Assembly: GCA_022841325.1 (NCBI GenBank)
Contig: JALHRS010000013.1
Span: forward strand, 21,650 to 85,649
Direction of reading: 5' to 3'
DNA length: 64,000 nucleotides
From: Lysobacterales bacterium
GTDB lineage: Bacteria; Pseudomonadota; Gammaproteobacteria; Xanthomonadales; SZUA-5
Within the stretch, counting starts at the first letter, position 1; each line of letters starts with the position of its first letter. Of the stretch, positions 24,099 through 34,600 are shown in pieces. The translations under genes and the position numbers were made by a program. Under the pieces are notes generated by a model. It was not told the origin of the DNA. It saw nothing but the letters and a program-made list of their open reading frames with translations, and did not search any database.

Positions 24099-25727
24099 AT
24101 GTCCCGCATCCGTCGTGAACAGCGCCGCGATTTCCTCAAGCATTTCTGCGCCACGCTTGCCGGTGGCTCGGCCCTGTCGCTGATTCCGCAACTGCGCCTG
24201 ATGCAATCGGCACTGGCAGCAACCCAGGGCGATCCTGGTTACAAGGCACTGGTGTGTGTCTTTCTCAGTGGCGGCAGTGATTCCTTCAACTGGCTGATCC
24301 CATCGGACAACACCCGCTACGGCATTTACTCGGCCGCTCGCGGTGGTGTCTACACCGGTGCCAACGGCCCGCTCGGCATTGCCCAGAATGCGCTGCTGCC
24401 AGTCAACCTGACCGGACCGGGCGGCGCCGCATTGCCGGCGGGAAACACCTATGGTCTGCATCCGGCCTGCGCCGACTGGACCTCGATCGATGACAACGGC
24501 AACCAGACCAGCATGCCCGGGCTGCAGTCCTTGTCCAATCAGGGCAAGATCGCGTGGCTGGCCAATACCGGCACGCTGGTGGTGCCGCTGACCAAGGCCA
24601 CCTACAACAACCCGGCCTTGCCGAAGCCACCACAGCTGTATTCGCACAACGACCAGACCAATCTGTGGTTCCAGGGGCGGGAAACCGGCAACTTCGGTTT
24701 TGGCTGGGGCGGGCAGGTGGCCGATCTGCTGTTCTCGCAGAACACCCCGATCGTGGGCAGCAATCCGCCGCTGATCATGCCGATGAATGTGTCCTTCTCC
24801 GGAAGCAACCGTTTCCAGGTCGGCGCTCAGGTGGTGCCGTATCAGATGTCCAGTTGCGGTGATCCGAACGGTGGCAATCCCTTCCCGGGCAGTATTGTCG
24901 GCACCAATTTCGCCAACTGCTCCGGCTCCAATGCCCTCGACAACTTCAGGCCCTGCGGGGCCACCGGGCTGGATGCCGATGATGTGGCCTTGTGCAGCCT
25001 GCTTGGCAGCAGCGGCAACCTGTTCCAGACCGAACACGCGGCCACCATGCGTCGGGCCATGGACCTGGCGGGCGCCATGTCCAGCAACCTCACCGGCACG
25101 CCCAACCCTTCGCTGCTGACCACACCCTTCCGGGCGCTGGCCGACAACCAGGCCGTGGCTGGCTACAACCTCGCGGCCGACGGCAACAACTCGCTGGCCG
25201 AACAGCTGGCCATGGTGGCCCGCCTGATCAAGATGCGCACCCAGCTCGGACAGACACGCAACATCTTCTTCGTGTCGCTCGGCGGATTCGACACCCATGC
25301 CACGCAGATGCCGGACAATGGCCAACCGCGCCTGCTGCGGCGCATCTCCCGCGCACTGGGATCCTTCTATCAGGCCCTGGTCGAGATGGGCGTCGAGAAC
25401 TCGGTCACGACCTTCACCATGAGCGAATTCTCGCGCACGCTGAACTCCAACGGCGACGGCAGCGATCACGCCTGGGGCGGAACCCAGCTGGTCATGGGTG
25501 GTGCCGTGAACGGTGGCAACGCCGCCACCGGGCGCCTGTATGGCACCTTCCCGGATCTGACCTTGAATGGTCCGGACAGCTTCAGCCGCGGCCAGATGAT
25601 CCCGACCACGGCCATGGATCAGATGGGCGCCACGCTGGCCAGCTGGATGGGATTGAGCAGCGGACAGGTCAACACCGTGTTCCCGAACCTGTCGAATTTC
25701 TCCAGTCCCAATCTGGGCTTCGTCTAG
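24099..25727 (+). CDS. Secreted DUF1501 family protein (Tat signal)
   Basis: A 542-residue protein with a twin-arginine signal (RREQRRDFLKHFCATLAGG). Family blocks are VCVFLSGGSDSFNWLIP near the start of the mature part, LAMVARLIKMRTQLGQTRNIFFVSLGGFDTHATQM, and TMSEFSRTLNSNGDGSDHAWGG, features of the sulfatase/alkaline phosphatase-like DUF1501 fold. ATG 24099 is chosen because it follows AAGGAGA. It is coupled to the DUF1800 gene. The pair may be an exported metal-dependent hydrolase system, but no substrate is known. Confidence 0.9.
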   Translation: MSRIRREQRRDFLKHFCATLAGGSALSLIPQLRLMQSALAATQGDPGYKALVCVFLSGGSDSFNWLIPSDNTRYGIYSAARGGVYTGANGPLGIAQNALLPVNLTGPGGAALPAGNTYGLHPACADWTSIDDNGNQTSMPGLQSLSNQGKIAWLANTGTLVVPLTKATYNNPALPKPPQLYSHNDQTNLWFQGRETGNFGFGWGGQVADLLFSQNTPIVGSNPPLIMPMNVSFSGSNRFQVGAQVVPYQMSSCGDPNGGNPFPGSIVGTNFANCSGSNALDNFRPCGATGLDADDVALCSLLGSSGNLFQTEHAATMRRAMDLAGAMSSNLTGTPNPSLLTTPFRALADNQAVAGYNLAADGNNSLAEQLAMVARLIKMRTQLGQTRNIFFVSLGGFDTHATQMPDNGQPRLLRRISRALGSFYQALVEMGVENSVTTFTMSEFSRTLNSNGDGSDHAWGGTQLVMGGAVNGGNAATGRLYGTFPDLTLNGPDSFSRGQMIPTTAMDQMGATLASWMGLSSGQVNTVFPNLSNFSSPNLGFV

Positions 25728-25750
25728 CAGGCGCGCCATCGTCGCGCCTG
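25728..25750 (+). terminator. Perfect inverted repeat after the DUF1501 stop
   Basis: CAGGCGCG (25728-25735), loop CCATCGT, CGCGCCTG (25743-25750), starting at the base after TAG. The stem is an 8-bp perfect GC-rich pair, but no T tract follows, so it may stabilise the 3' end rather than terminate alone. Confidence 0.5.
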
Positions 25751-25799
25751 GAAGGGCAGAGTGCTGCGGCACGCGCGACCCTCCGTCGCGCGCAGCCAG

Positions 25800-25873
25800 C
25801 TTTGGTGGGTCCAGACCTGTCTGGACGCTTCTGCCGCACCTCGCCAAGAGCGTCCAGACAAGTCTGGACGTAC
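25800..25873. repeat. Inverted pair of the GTCCAGAC palindromic repeat
   Basis: Copy 1 (25800-25830) is CTTTGGTGGGTCCAGACCTG followed by TCTGGACGCTT; copy 2 (25847-25873) is the inverse, containing GTCCAGACAAGTCTGGAC. Same family as 6183-6254 and 11326-11420. Confidence 0.8.
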
Positions 25874-25886
25874 AGAAGCTCTCAAG

Positions 25887-25949
25887 CCCCGTAGCCTTTC
25901 CCGTGCCCCGTGCCCCGTGCCCCGTGCCCCGTGCCCCGTGCCCCGTGCC
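25887..25949 (-). repeat. GGCACGG heptamer array immediately after the tonB stop (array G)
   Basis: On the minus strand, directly after the TGA at 25952-25950, come seven exact GGCACGG units (25949-25901), then GAAAGGC and TACGGGG. The sequence after the array (AAAGGCTACG, GGCT, GAG, GCTT, then the palindrome) parallels the element at 6161-6212. Confidence 0.9.
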
Positions 25950-26816
25950 TCAGCGCATCTTGATGTCGCCGGCCACGAACTGCCAGGTGCGGGTGATGTG
26001 CAGGATGTCGACCTCATCCTCGCTCCTGGGCACCGGGTTGAAGGGTGCCGAGAGTTCGACGATGCGCTGGGCGGCGGCGTCCAGCACCGGTTGTCCGGAG
26101 GAGCGGATGACGTCGATGCGCTCCAGGCTGCCGTCCTTGTTGATGGCGACGGTGAGTACCAGACTGCCATCGAGATTGCGCCGACGGGCTTCATCGGGAT
26201 AGTTCAGATTGCCCACCCGTTCCACTCGCGCCACCCACGCTGCCATGTAATTGGCAAAAGCATATTCGCGGGTATTGGCCGAGATGAACTTGCGCTTGGG
26301 CCGCTTGGCGTAGGCCTGCGTCTGCCGGTCCAGCTCGGAGGCCAGCTTGGCCATCTCCATGCTGCGTTCGACCAGTTCTTCATCCCGAGGCAGCTCGCGC
26401 TGCTGGATTTCTTCCCTGGGCGTGACCGGATTGACCTGCAGCGTGGAGCTGTCCTGGGTCAGCACCGGTGTGGGCGCCGTTTCGGCCGGAATGGGGTCAG
26501 GACTGGCGGCACGCACCGGCATCGGCGCAATACCGTCCTCCGGCTTCGGCACCGGCGAGGAAAACATCTGCGTGGGGCGCTTGGCCTCTTCACTGTTGCC
26601 GCCGCCGGTCTGCGCCGCATTGGCCAGGAAATCGGCCTTGTCCGGCACCTCCTGGGTGGCTGACTGCACCAGGATGACATCCAGCGCCGGTAAAGCTGAG
26701 CCCGGTGGCGCCTCGTCGGTGAAGCCGACACCGAAGATGATGACGGCATGCACGACCGTGGCAAAAAGCAGTGTCAGCGACAGACGATCACCTGACCCGA
26801 TAGGCGCGTTACTCAC
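25950..26816 (-). CDS. TonB-family energy transducer
   Basis: A 288-residue inner-membrane protein with one N-terminal membrane segment (LTLLFATVVHAVIIFGVGF), a long Pro-containing periplasmic linker and a C-terminal TonB domain (NLNYPDEARRRNLDGSLVLTV, VIRSSGQPVLDAAAQRIVEL). By position it corresponds to P. aeruginosa tonB3 (PA0406 by recall), a gene linked to twitching motility and located beside gshB and pilG. The start overlaps the gshB stop by four bases. The stop abuts array G. Confidence 0.88.
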   Translation of the reverse strand: MSNAPIGSGDRLSLTLLFATVVHAVIIFGVGFTDEAPPGSALPALDVILVQSATQEVPDKADFLANAAQTGGGNSEEAKRPTQMFSSPVPKPEDGIAPMPVRAASPDPIPAETAPTPVLTQDSSTLQVNPVTPREEIQQRELPRDEELVERSMEMAKLASELDRQTQAYAKRPKRKFISANTREYAFANYMAAWVARVERVGNLNYPDEARRRNLDGSLVLTVAINKDGSLERIDVIRSSGQPVLDAAAQRIVELSAPFNPVPRSEDEVDILHITRTWQFVAGDIKMR

Positions 26817-27760
26817 TTTCGCAGCGTCTCCAGGCGGTCAAACAACATACCTGCGATATTGATTCCGAACTGCTGGTCAAGTTCACGGATGCAGGTGGGC
26901 GAGGTGACATTCACTTCGGTCAGGTACTTGCCGATGACATCGAGGCCGACAAAGATCAGCCCACGGCGCTGCAATTCCGGCCCGACCTGCTCGCAGATCC
27001 AGCGATCGTGATCGCTCAGCGGCTGGCCGCGGCCGTGGCCGCCGCGCGCCAGATTGCCGCGGAACTCGCCGGCACGCGGAATCCGCGCCAATGCGTATGG
27101 CACCGGCACACCGTCGATCAGCAGGATGCGCTTGTCGCCTTCGGTGATCTCCGGGATGTAACGCTGGATCAGTGCCGCCTGGGTACCTTCCAGGGTCACG
27201 GTTTCGAAGATCACGTTGAGATTCGGATCGTCCGGGCGTACCCGGAAGATCGAGGTTCCGCCCATCGAGTCCAGCACCTTGACCACACACTCGCCGAATT
27301 CGCTGACGAAGGCGCGCAGGTCGTCTGGAAGCCGCGACACCAGGGTTGGTGGGCAGCATTGAGGAAACAAGGCAGTGAACAGCTTCTCGTTGGCATCGCG
27401 CAGCGCCGCCGGGCGATTGACCACGGTCGCACCCTGCGCCTCGGCCCGATCCAGGATCTGGGTGTCATACAGATACTCGGCGTTGAACGGCGGGTCCTTG
27501 CGCATCAGGATCCAGTCGAAGTGCCCGGCGTCGTGGACTTCCGGGGCCGACTGTTCGAACCAGTGGGCCGGATCATCGAAAACCCGGGTCACGCGCGTGC
27601 GCAGCCAGGCGCGCCCGTCCCGCAGGCCGAGGTCACGCTGTTCGCAGACATGCACCTCGTAACCGCGGCGCTGGGCTTCCAGCAGCATGGCGAAGCTCGA
27701 ATCCTTGTGAATTTTCAGCTTCTGGATCGGGTCCATCAGCACCGCGAGGCGGCGAAGCAT
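26813..27760 (-). CDS. gshB: Glutathione synthetase
   Basis: A 315-residue ATP-grasp enzyme that adds glycine to gamma-glutamylcysteine. The N-terminal LAVLMDPIQKLKIHKDSSFAM, the ATP-grasp block VKVLDSMGGTSIFRV, EGDKRILLIDGVPVPYALARIP and the end VNVTSPTCIRELDQQFGINIA are all present. ATG 27760 (MLRRLAVLMD) has GGAG eight bases upstream; in-frame sequence beyond it is not family-like. It is the first gene of a two-gene operon with tonB and is divergent from pilG. Confidence 0.95.
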   Translation of the reverse strand: MLRRLAVLMDPIQKLKIHKDSSFAMLLEAQRRGYEVHVCEQRDLGLRDGRAWLRTRVTRVFDDPAHWFEQSAPEVHDAGHFDWILMRKDPPFNAEYLYDTQILDRAEAQGATVVNRPAALRDANEKLFTALFPQCCPPTLVSRLPDDLRAFVSEFGECVVKVLDSMGGTSIFRVRPDDPNLNVIFETVTLEGTQAALIQRYIPEITEGDKRILLIDGVPVPYALARIPRAGEFRGNLARGGHGRGQPLSDHDRWICEQVGPELQRRGLIFVGLDVIGKYLTEVNVTSPTCIRELDQQFGINIAGMLFDRLETLRK

Positions 27761-28093
27761 GCGCCAACTCCTTGATACGCTAGGGATTGCCCCTGCATTG
27801 CGGCTTGCCTTGCGGGGGGACTCGCCTATTATGCCTGCGCAGGTGCAAAATCCCCTGTATCGTGAACGCTGAATTGGGAAGTAAAGGCCATTCTGTCGAG
27901 CTTCGGAATCGAGCAAGCACAAACACTTGCAACGTAATCTTGACATTCGATGGAAGCTTGGCTAAAGAGCTTGCAGGGAGTCCTCCTGATCCGCCCCGGT
28001 GTACTTGGGTTGGCCAGGGACGCAGATCAGCCGGCGTGAGCCGGCTACGTGCGACCAGGGGTCGCGCCGATGACAAACGTGGCGGAGGTGGGA
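27761..28093. other. Divergent regulatory region between gshB and the pilG operon
   Basis: About 330 bases with no supported gene. It has candidate promoters for the pil-chp operon and two compact hairpins just before pilG: GCCGGC-GTGA-GCCGGC (28030-28045) and GCGACC-AGG-GGTCGC (28051-28065). Confidence 0.5.
27805..27832 (+). promoter_or_regulatory. Candidate sigma-70 promoter for pilG operon
   Basis: TTGCCT (27805-27810), 16-base spacer, TATTAT (27827-27832). A second weaker candidate is TTGACA (27940-27945) with TAAAGA 17 bases later. Either would give a leader of over 100 bases containing the two hairpins. Confidence 0.35.
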
Positions 28094-28510
28094 GTGGACG
28101 AGTCGCAGAACAAGGGGAGCCTCGCCGGACTGCGCGTGATGGTGATTGACGACAGCAAGACCATCCGCAGGACTGCTGAAACGCTGCTGAAGAAGGAGGG
28201 CTGTGACGTGGTCACGGCGACGGACGGTTTCGAGGCACTGGCCAAGATATCCGACCACCAGCCGCACATCATCTTCGTCGACATCATGATGCCGCGCCTG
28301 GACGGATATCAGACCTGTGCGCTGATCAAGAACAACCAGGTGTTCAAAGGCACGCCGGTGATCATGCTGTCCAGCAAGGATGGCCTGTTCGACAAGGCGC
28401 GCGGACGCATCGTCGGTTCGGAACAGTACCTGACCAAGCCGTTCACGCGTGAAGAGTTGCTCGGTGCGATCCGTCGTTACGTCGACACCAAGACGGCAGC
28501 GGCGAGCTAG
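28094..28510 (+). CDS. pilG: Twitching motility response regulator PilG
   Basis: A 138-residue single receiver domain. MVIDDSKTIRRTAETLLKKEGC has the acidic pocket, IIFVDIMMPRLDGYQTC the phosphorylated Asp, VIMLSSKDG the Thr/Ser position, and EQYLTKPFTREELLGAI the conserved Lys. PilG accepts phosphate from ChpA and drives pilus extension and cAMP signalling. GTG 28094 is preferred because GGAGG lies five bases upstream and the length then matches P. aeruginosa PilG. ATG 28070 in the same frame adds eight residues, has no ribosome binding site and sits five bases after a hairpin. Confidence 0.92.
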   Translation: MDESQNKGSLAGLRVMVIDDSKTIRRTAETLLKKEGCDVVTATDGFEALAKISDHQPHIIFVDIMMPRLDGYQTCALIKNNQVFKGTPVIMLSSKDGLFDKARGRIVGSEQYLTKPFTREELLGAIRRYVDTKTAAAS

Positions 28511-28539
28511 GCGGGGAGGCATGCAGACGGGGAGGTCGC

Positions 28540-28908
28540 ATGGCAAGAATTCTGATTGTGGATGACTCACCTACGGACGTGCGCGTGCTGAGCGGCATGC
28601 TGGAGCGCGCCGGGTTTCAGACCCTTTCGGCGGCCAGTGCCGAAGAAGGCATCGCGCGCGCCAGGGAGGAGCACCCCGATCTGATCCTCATGGATGTGAT
28701 CATGCCCGGCACCAACGGTTTCCAGGCCACACGCACCCTCAGTCGTGATCCGGAAACGTCGACGATTCCGGTCATCATCGTGACCACCAAGAGTATGGAG
28801 ACCGACCGGATCTGGGGCATGCGTCAGGGGGCGAAGGACTTCGTGACCAAGCCGCCGAACGAACGCGACTTCATTTCACGCATCCAAGCGCTGCTCGCGG
28901 GATCCTGA
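28540..28908 (+). CDS. pilH: Twitching motility response regulator PilH
   Basis: A 122-residue receiver domain (ILIVDDSPTDVRVLSGMLE, DLILMDVIMPGTNGFQATR, IIVTTKSMETDRIWGMRQGAKDFVTKP). In the Pil-Chp system PilH opposes PilG, acting in retraction and as a phosphate sink. GGGGAGG lies about ten bases before the ATG. It is 29 bases after pilG. Confidence 0.93.
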   Translation: MARILIVDDSPTDVRVLSGMLERAGFQTLSAASAEEGIARAREEHPDLILMDVIMPGTNGFQATRTLSRDPETSTIPVIIVTTKSMETDRIWGMRQGAKDFVTKPPNERDFISRIQALLAGS

Positions 28909-28918
28909 GGAATTATCG

Positions 28919-29473
28919 ATGGTTGATCTGCCGGAAAACGCAGCCCTGAATCCCTTCGAGATCCTGCTCGACTACGAGCGTCGCAGCCTCGCACATGTGG
29001 CAGGTCTGCCGGAGCAGCTGGATGCACCGGGATTGTGGCGGGCCATCGCCTATCGTCTGGGCGATGCCTTTCTGGTCAGCGATATTTCCGAAGTCAACGA
29101 AATTCTGATGTTTCCACAGATTACCCCGGTGCCAGGAACCAAGGCATGGATGTTGGGAATCGCCAACGTGCGCGGCAATCTGGTCACCGTCGTCCATCTG
29201 CGCGGATTTCTCGAAGGCGAGCCTTTCCGCGTGAATGAACGTACCCGGGTGCTCGTTGTTCGCCTTGCCAGTGGTAGCGTAGGGCTGGTGGTGGACGAAG
29301 TGCTGGGTCAGCGCAGTTTTGTCGAAGAGAACATGCGCGATATTGAAACGTACGCCGATTCCCCGATCAGTCGTTTTCTCGACAGCGAATATCGACAGGG
29401 GCAATCGACTTGGGGTGTTTTCAGCATGAATGCGCTCATGCGGGCGCAGGATTTCATGCAGGCGGCGGCCTGA
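28919..29473 (+). CDS. pilI: Chemotaxis adaptor PilI (CheW-like)
   Basis: A 184-residue CheW-domain protein (about residues 40-175) with WMLGIANVRGNLVTVVHLRGFL, RVLVVRLASGSVGLVVDEV and GVFSMNALM. It couples the receptor PilJ to the kinase ChpA. GAGG lies eight bases before ATG 28919. It is ten bases after pilH. Confidence 0.92.
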   Translation: MVDLPENAALNPFEILLDYERRSLAHVAGLPEQLDAPGLWRAIAYRLGDAFLVSDISEVNEILMFPQITPVPGTKAWMLGIANVRGNLVTVVHLRGFLEGEPFRVNERTRVLVVRLASGSVGLVVDEVLGQRSFVEENMRDIETYADSPISRFLDSEYRQGQSTWGVFSMNALMRAQDFMQAAA

Positions 29474-29524
29474 TCAGGCCGACAATCGGGGTTTGGACGG
29501 GACGACAGTGGGGGTCATAGAGCG

Positions 29525-31561
29525 ATGAGTGCGGCAGCCGGTGGTATCCAACAGCGCGAAAGCTCGACCATGCTCGCCATCCTCGTGGTGGTGTTGCTGG
29601 TCGGCCTCGTAGGCTTGATTGCGAATTTCTTCTTCGCCAACGTCAACAACAACGAAGACCGAGCGGCAATCGGTCTTTCAACTGACATACGCGTGTACTC
29701 GCAGCAGTTGGCGAAGTTCGCGGCTCAGGCAGCCGGCGGTCAGGCAGAAGCCTTCGATGAGTTGTCCGACGTCAAGGGCACCATCCAGTCGCATCTGCGC
29801 AAGCTGGAGGAGGGCGATCCGCAGGAAGGCGTGCCATCCATCCGCAAGAACCCCGAGGTCGAAGTCGCCCTGAAGGCGGTGAAGGACACCTGGGCTCCGA
29901 TTCTGCAGGCTTCCGACGTCATTCTCTCGCGCCGTGAGGTGGTCGAGGATCTGAATGCCACGGCGACCGAGTTCCAGGACAAGATTCCGCTGCTGCAGGC
30001 GCGCACCGATGAAATGACGCAGCTGCTCGCTACCCGCGGGGCGCCGCAGGATCAGATCTACGTCGCCGGTCGCCAGAACACGCTGGCCGATCGTATGTTG
30101 CGTCGCTTGAACGAAGTGCTGCAGGGTGGCCAGACCGCCTCGACGGCTGCCGACGGATTCAACCGTGACGCCGCGGTGTTCGGACAGATTCTGGACGCAC
30201 TCCAGAATGGCAGCCCTGACCGTGGCATTCGCGCCATCGCCGTCCCCGAGGCGCGCACCTTGCTGGATGAGGTCTATCAGATCTTCCAGGAACTCGGTCA
30301 GTACGTTGAAAGCATCACCACCGGCGCCATCGACTTGATCGACGTGCGCGAGGCGGCCAACACCATTTCGCTGGATTCAGAACAGCTGCTGCAGGACGCC
30401 GAGCAGCTGTCGGTCGAATACGGCGAGCAGGCCAACAATCGCACCTTCCCCTCGCTGACTGCGGCCATTGGTTCCGGCGCTCTTGCGGCACTGGCTTTGA
30501 TCCTGTTGGCCATCTTGATCTACCGCGATCAGGCCCGTCGCTACAAGATCACGGCCGATCTCAACCAGCGTAACCAGGAAGCCATTCTGCGCCTCCTGGA
30601 CGAAATGGGATCGCTGGCAGAAGGCGATCTGACGGTAAAGGCAACGGTGACCGAAGACATCACCGGGGCCATCGCCGACTCCATCAACTTCGCCGTCGAA
30701 GCACTGCGCAGCCTGGTGACCACCATCAACGAGACCGCGGTGCAGGTCGCCGCGGCAGCCCAGGAAACCCAGGCCACCGCCATGCATCTGGCAGAAGCTG
30801 CCGAGCATCAGGCGCAGCAGATCACCTCGGCCTCCGCCGCCATCAACGAGATCGCGGTGTCCATCGACGAGGTGTCGCGCAACTCGGCCGAGAGCGCCGA
30901 CGTGGCGCAACGCTCGGTGCAGATCGCAGGCAAGGGCGCGGCCATCGTGCGCCAGACGATTCAGGGCATGGACAACATCCGTGACCAGATTCAGGAAACC
31001 TCGAAGCGAATCAAGCGCCTGGGTGAATCGTCCCAGGAAATTGGATCGATCGTGGAACTGATCAACGACATCGCCGAGCAGACCAACATTCTGGCCTTGA
31101 ACGCCGCCATTCAGGCGGCCTCTGCAGGTGAGGCCGGTCGCGGATTCGCGGTCGTGGCCGACGAAGTGCAGCGACTGGCAGAACGCGCTTCGAACGCGAC
31201 CAAACGAATCGAAACGCTGGTGCAGACGATTCAGTCCGACACCAACGAAGCGGTGAGTTCGATGGAACAGACCACCGCCGAAGTGGTGGCCGGTGCCCGC
31301 CTCGCGGAAGACGCGGGTCTGGCGCTGGGTGAGATTGAAAAGGTGTCGAACGATCTGGCCGACCTCATTCAGAACATCTCGCAGGCGGCGCGACAGCAGT
31401 CAGCTGCTGCGACCAACATCTCAGCCACCATGAACGTGATTCAGGAAATTACGACCCAGACTTCGGTCGGCGCCAGTCAGACGGCAGAGTCGATTGGAAA
31501 TCTGGCGCAATTGGCTGCTGACCTTAGACGCTCAGTGGCCGACTTCAAGCTGCCCAACTAG
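29525..31561 (+). CDS. pilJ: Methyl-accepting chemotaxis receptor PilJ
   Basis: A 678-residue membrane receptor. The first membrane helix is at about residues 17-38 ([21 protein letters not shown]), a periplasmic PilJ domain of about 270 residues follows, and the second helix is near 310-335 ([15 protein letters not shown]). A HAMP segment leads to the signalling hairpin with tip [20 protein letters not shown] (about residues 518-537). It senses pilus- or surface-related signals and feeds ChpA through PilI and ChpC. Adaptation would need methylation, but no methyltransferase (pilK) follows. Confidence 0.93.
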   Translation: MSAAAGGIQQRESSTMLAILVVVLLVGLVGLIANFFFANVNNNEDRAAIGLSTDIRVYSQQLAKFAAQAAGGQAEAFDELSDVKGTIQSHLRKLEEGDPQEGVPSIRKNPEVEVALKAVKDTWAPILQASDVILSRREVVEDLNATATEFQDKIPLLQARTDEMTQLLATRGAPQDQIYVAGRQNTLADRMLRRLNEVLQGGQTASTAADGFNRDAAVFGQILDALQNGSPDRGIRAIAVPEARTLLDEVYQIFQELGQYVESITTGAIDLIDVREAANTISLDSEQLLQDAEQLSVEYGEQANNRTFPSLTAAIGSGALAALALILLAILIYRDQARRYKITADLNQRNQEAILRLLDEMGSLAEGDLTVKATVTEDITGAIADSINFAVEALRSLVTTINETAVQVAAAAQETQATAMHLAEAAEHQAQQITSASAAINEIAVSIDEVSRNSAESADVAQRSVQIAGKGAAIVRQTIQGMDNIRDQIQETSKRIKRLGESSQEIGSIVELINDIAEQTNILALNAAIQAASAGEAGRGFAVVADEVQRLAERASNATKRIETLVQTIQSDTNEAVSSMEQTTAEVVAGARLAEDAGLALGEIEKVSNDLADLIQNISQAARQQSAAATNISATMNVIQEITTQTSVGASQTAESIGNLAQLAADLRRSVADFKLPN

Positions 31562-31672
31562 GCTTCAGGGGCGGTTGGTGATCAACAAGGCGAAGCTGCG
31601 GGCCCATTGCCGCAGCGCGGGTAGCAGGCGCATGAAGAACGCGCGGCGAAGCCGGCAAACAGGAGTCCGCGG

Positions 31673-34600
31673 ATGAGGCTTCAAGACGACATCGACTTCA
31701 CCACGCTGACCTGGGTCAAGCAGGAGCTGGACGATACGCTCAAGCAATCCCAGCAAGCGCTGGAAGCGTACGTCGAGGACACATCTGACAAGAGTCAGAT
31801 GCGCTTCTGCGCGAGCTATCTGCATCAGGTGCAGGGTACCTTGCGCATGGTCGAGCTGTATGGCGCGGCCATGGTGGTTGAGGAAATGGAGCGCCTGGCA
31901 CTGGGCTTGCTCGACGGTCAGGTGAAACAGGCGGACGACGCCTATACCGTGCTCATGCGCGGCATGGTTCAGCTGCCCGATTACCTCGAGCGTCTGCAGG
32001 GCGGGCATCGGGATATCCCGATCGTGCTGCTGCCGCTGCTCAATGATCTGCGCGCATGCCGGGGCGAGAAACTGCTGAGCGAGACTTCGCTGTTCTCGCC
32101 GGATCTGGGTGCGCCGCTGCCGGCCTCCGCCGCTGGTGCCAGATCGGTCGTTCCGCAGCCGATGGTGGCAGCCAATGGTGGACGCCTGCGACTGGCGTTC
32201 CAGTTTGGACTGTTGAAGTGGTTCAAGGGCGACGATATCGATGGCAATCTCACCCGCCTGATCGCCATCCTCGACCGTTTCCGCTCGATGTGCACCCAGC
32301 CCGACGCCCGTCGTCTGCTCTGGGTAGGTGCGGGTGCGCTCGAAGCCGTGCTGATCAAGAGCATCGAGGCCTCAGTGGCACTCAAACTGCTGATCGGGCG
32401 GGTCGACCGCGAGCTCAAGCGCCTGATCGATGCCGGCGAGACGTCCTTCGCGGCGGCTCCTGCGAATGATCTGACCAAGGGATTGCTGTACTACGTCGCC
32501 CAGTCCTCAGCTACATCACAGCGCGTGGCCGAGCTGCGGCAGGTTTACAAGCTCGACAAGCTGATGCCAAGCGAAGCCGAACTCGAGCACGCCCGCGGTG
32601 CCCTGTCCGGACACAATCGCGCGCTGCTGGACACGGTCGGCACCGCGATCAAGGAAGACCTGCTGCGGGTCAAGGATGCGCTCGACCTGTACCTGCGCAC
32701 CGGCAGTGGCAATGTGGACGATCTGGCACCCCAGGGCGAGGCTCTGCACCGGGTGGCCGACACCCTTGGCATGCTCGGTCTGGGCGTGCCGCGTCGGGTG
32801 GTGCTGGATCAGCAGGATGTGCTGGAACGCATCGTGCGCGGTCGCCAGCCTGCGGAAGAAAGCGCATTGCTGGATATCGCCGGGTCGCTCCTGTACGTCG
32901 AGTCGTCGCTGGATGATCACATCGAGCGCCTGGGTGGCGAGCAGCAGGCGCCGGCCACCCCCAGTTCCGGTTTCGAGCTGCCGCAGGCGGAAGTCCGCAA
33001 GATACTGGATGCGACGACCAAGGAAGCCTCGGCCAACATTCAGCAGGCCAAGCAGGACATCGTGGCCTTCATCGAGTCGCCCTGGGACCACAGCAAGATC
33101 GAGCAGATACCGCGATTGCTGGACGAGATCAGCGGTGCCATGCGCATGCTCAATCTGCCCGAGCCGGCGGCCTTGCTGGGCGGTGTCGTGCGCTTTGCCG
33201 AAGTCGAGTTGCTGCAGCATCGGCGCGTGCCTTCCGGCGATCAGCTGGATCTCATGGCTGATGCCATTGCCAGCATCGAGTTCTATCTCGAGGCGGTGAA
33301 GGAAGGTCGGCGCAATCGCGACAAGATTCTCGACGTGACCCGTCGCAGTCTGGAGGCATTGGGCTACTGGCCTTTGCCCGAGGAAGGCGCCGAATCGGTG
33401 GCCGAAATGGCTGTCGAAGCCCCGTCGTCCACGGAAGCGGCCGTCGCAGCCGTCAGCGAATTCCCGAGTTTCTCGGACACCTTCGAGACCGAAAAGACCC
33501 AGCCGCCCGAGTCGGATACGGTTACGCTGCAGATCGATGGCGGGCAGCAGTTGCCTGAGATCGAGTTGCCGCAGAGTGACGAGGGTGCAGTCGATGCCCT
33601 GATCCACAGTCTGGATCTGCCCGACGCGTCAGCCGCCGAACAGGCGACGCCCGAGTCGTGGGATAGCGCCACGGCGGAGATGAGCAGCGCTGTCGAGATC
33701 GCTCCTGGCGAAAGCCTGGATGATCTGGTGATCGGTGAGACCGCCTCGGAGCCGGTGACGCCGTTCTTGCAGGATCTGGACGAGTTGCGCATCACCAGCG
33801 CCGAACTCGAATCGCCGGAAAGCGTGTCTGCGCACGACGGTCTGGATTTGCTGCGCGAAGAAGCCACCGATCTGGATGCGACTGCGGCGGAAATTGCAGC
33901 CGACGCAGACAGCAGCGAGCAGGCTGCCGATCTCACGCTGGCACCGGTTGAAGAACTGGAGATCGAGTTAGAAACGTCAAGCGAGACTCCCGCTGCAGGG
34001 CCAGATGCCGCTGAAGCTGAAGGCGCGGCAAGTGCGTTTGCAGAAGCTGAAACGGCGGCAGTCGACGCCGTGGAGACGACGCCGGCAGCGTCAGAGTACC
34101 TGCCAGTGGCCCCGCTGCCGGACGGTATGCCGACCGGCTTCAGCCTGCCCGACGTGGGCTTCCATTCGGTGCCATCTGACGAGATCGACGATGAAATCCG
34201 GGAAGTCTTTGTCGAAGAGGTACAGGACGAACTCGACAACCTCAACAAACAGTATCCAGCCTGGAAGAACGACCTCGGCGACTTCGAGAAGCTGAAGCCG
34301 GTCAGGCGCTCCTTCCATACGCTCAAGGGTAGTGGTCGTCTGGTCGGTGCACTGGCGATCGGCGAGTACGCCTGGAAGATCGAGAACATGCTGAATCGGG
34401 TTCTCGACAAGACCATCCAGCCCACGCCCGCAGTGCTGGATTTGCTGGACCACGCGATTGCTGCGCTACCCGGCATGCTGCTGGCGCTCAAGGGGGAAGG
34501 TCAACCCGATGCCAACGTCGGTGCGATCATGTGGGTGTCCGACCAATTGTCCTCGGGACAGGAGGTCTGGCTCCCAAAATTCTCGCCCGCCCCGGCGGTC

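Noticed and set aside
24054..25847. A 597-codon minus-strand frame opposite the DUF1501 gene
   Set aside because: Composition is antisense-like and the plus-strand gene has a Tat signal and family motifs.
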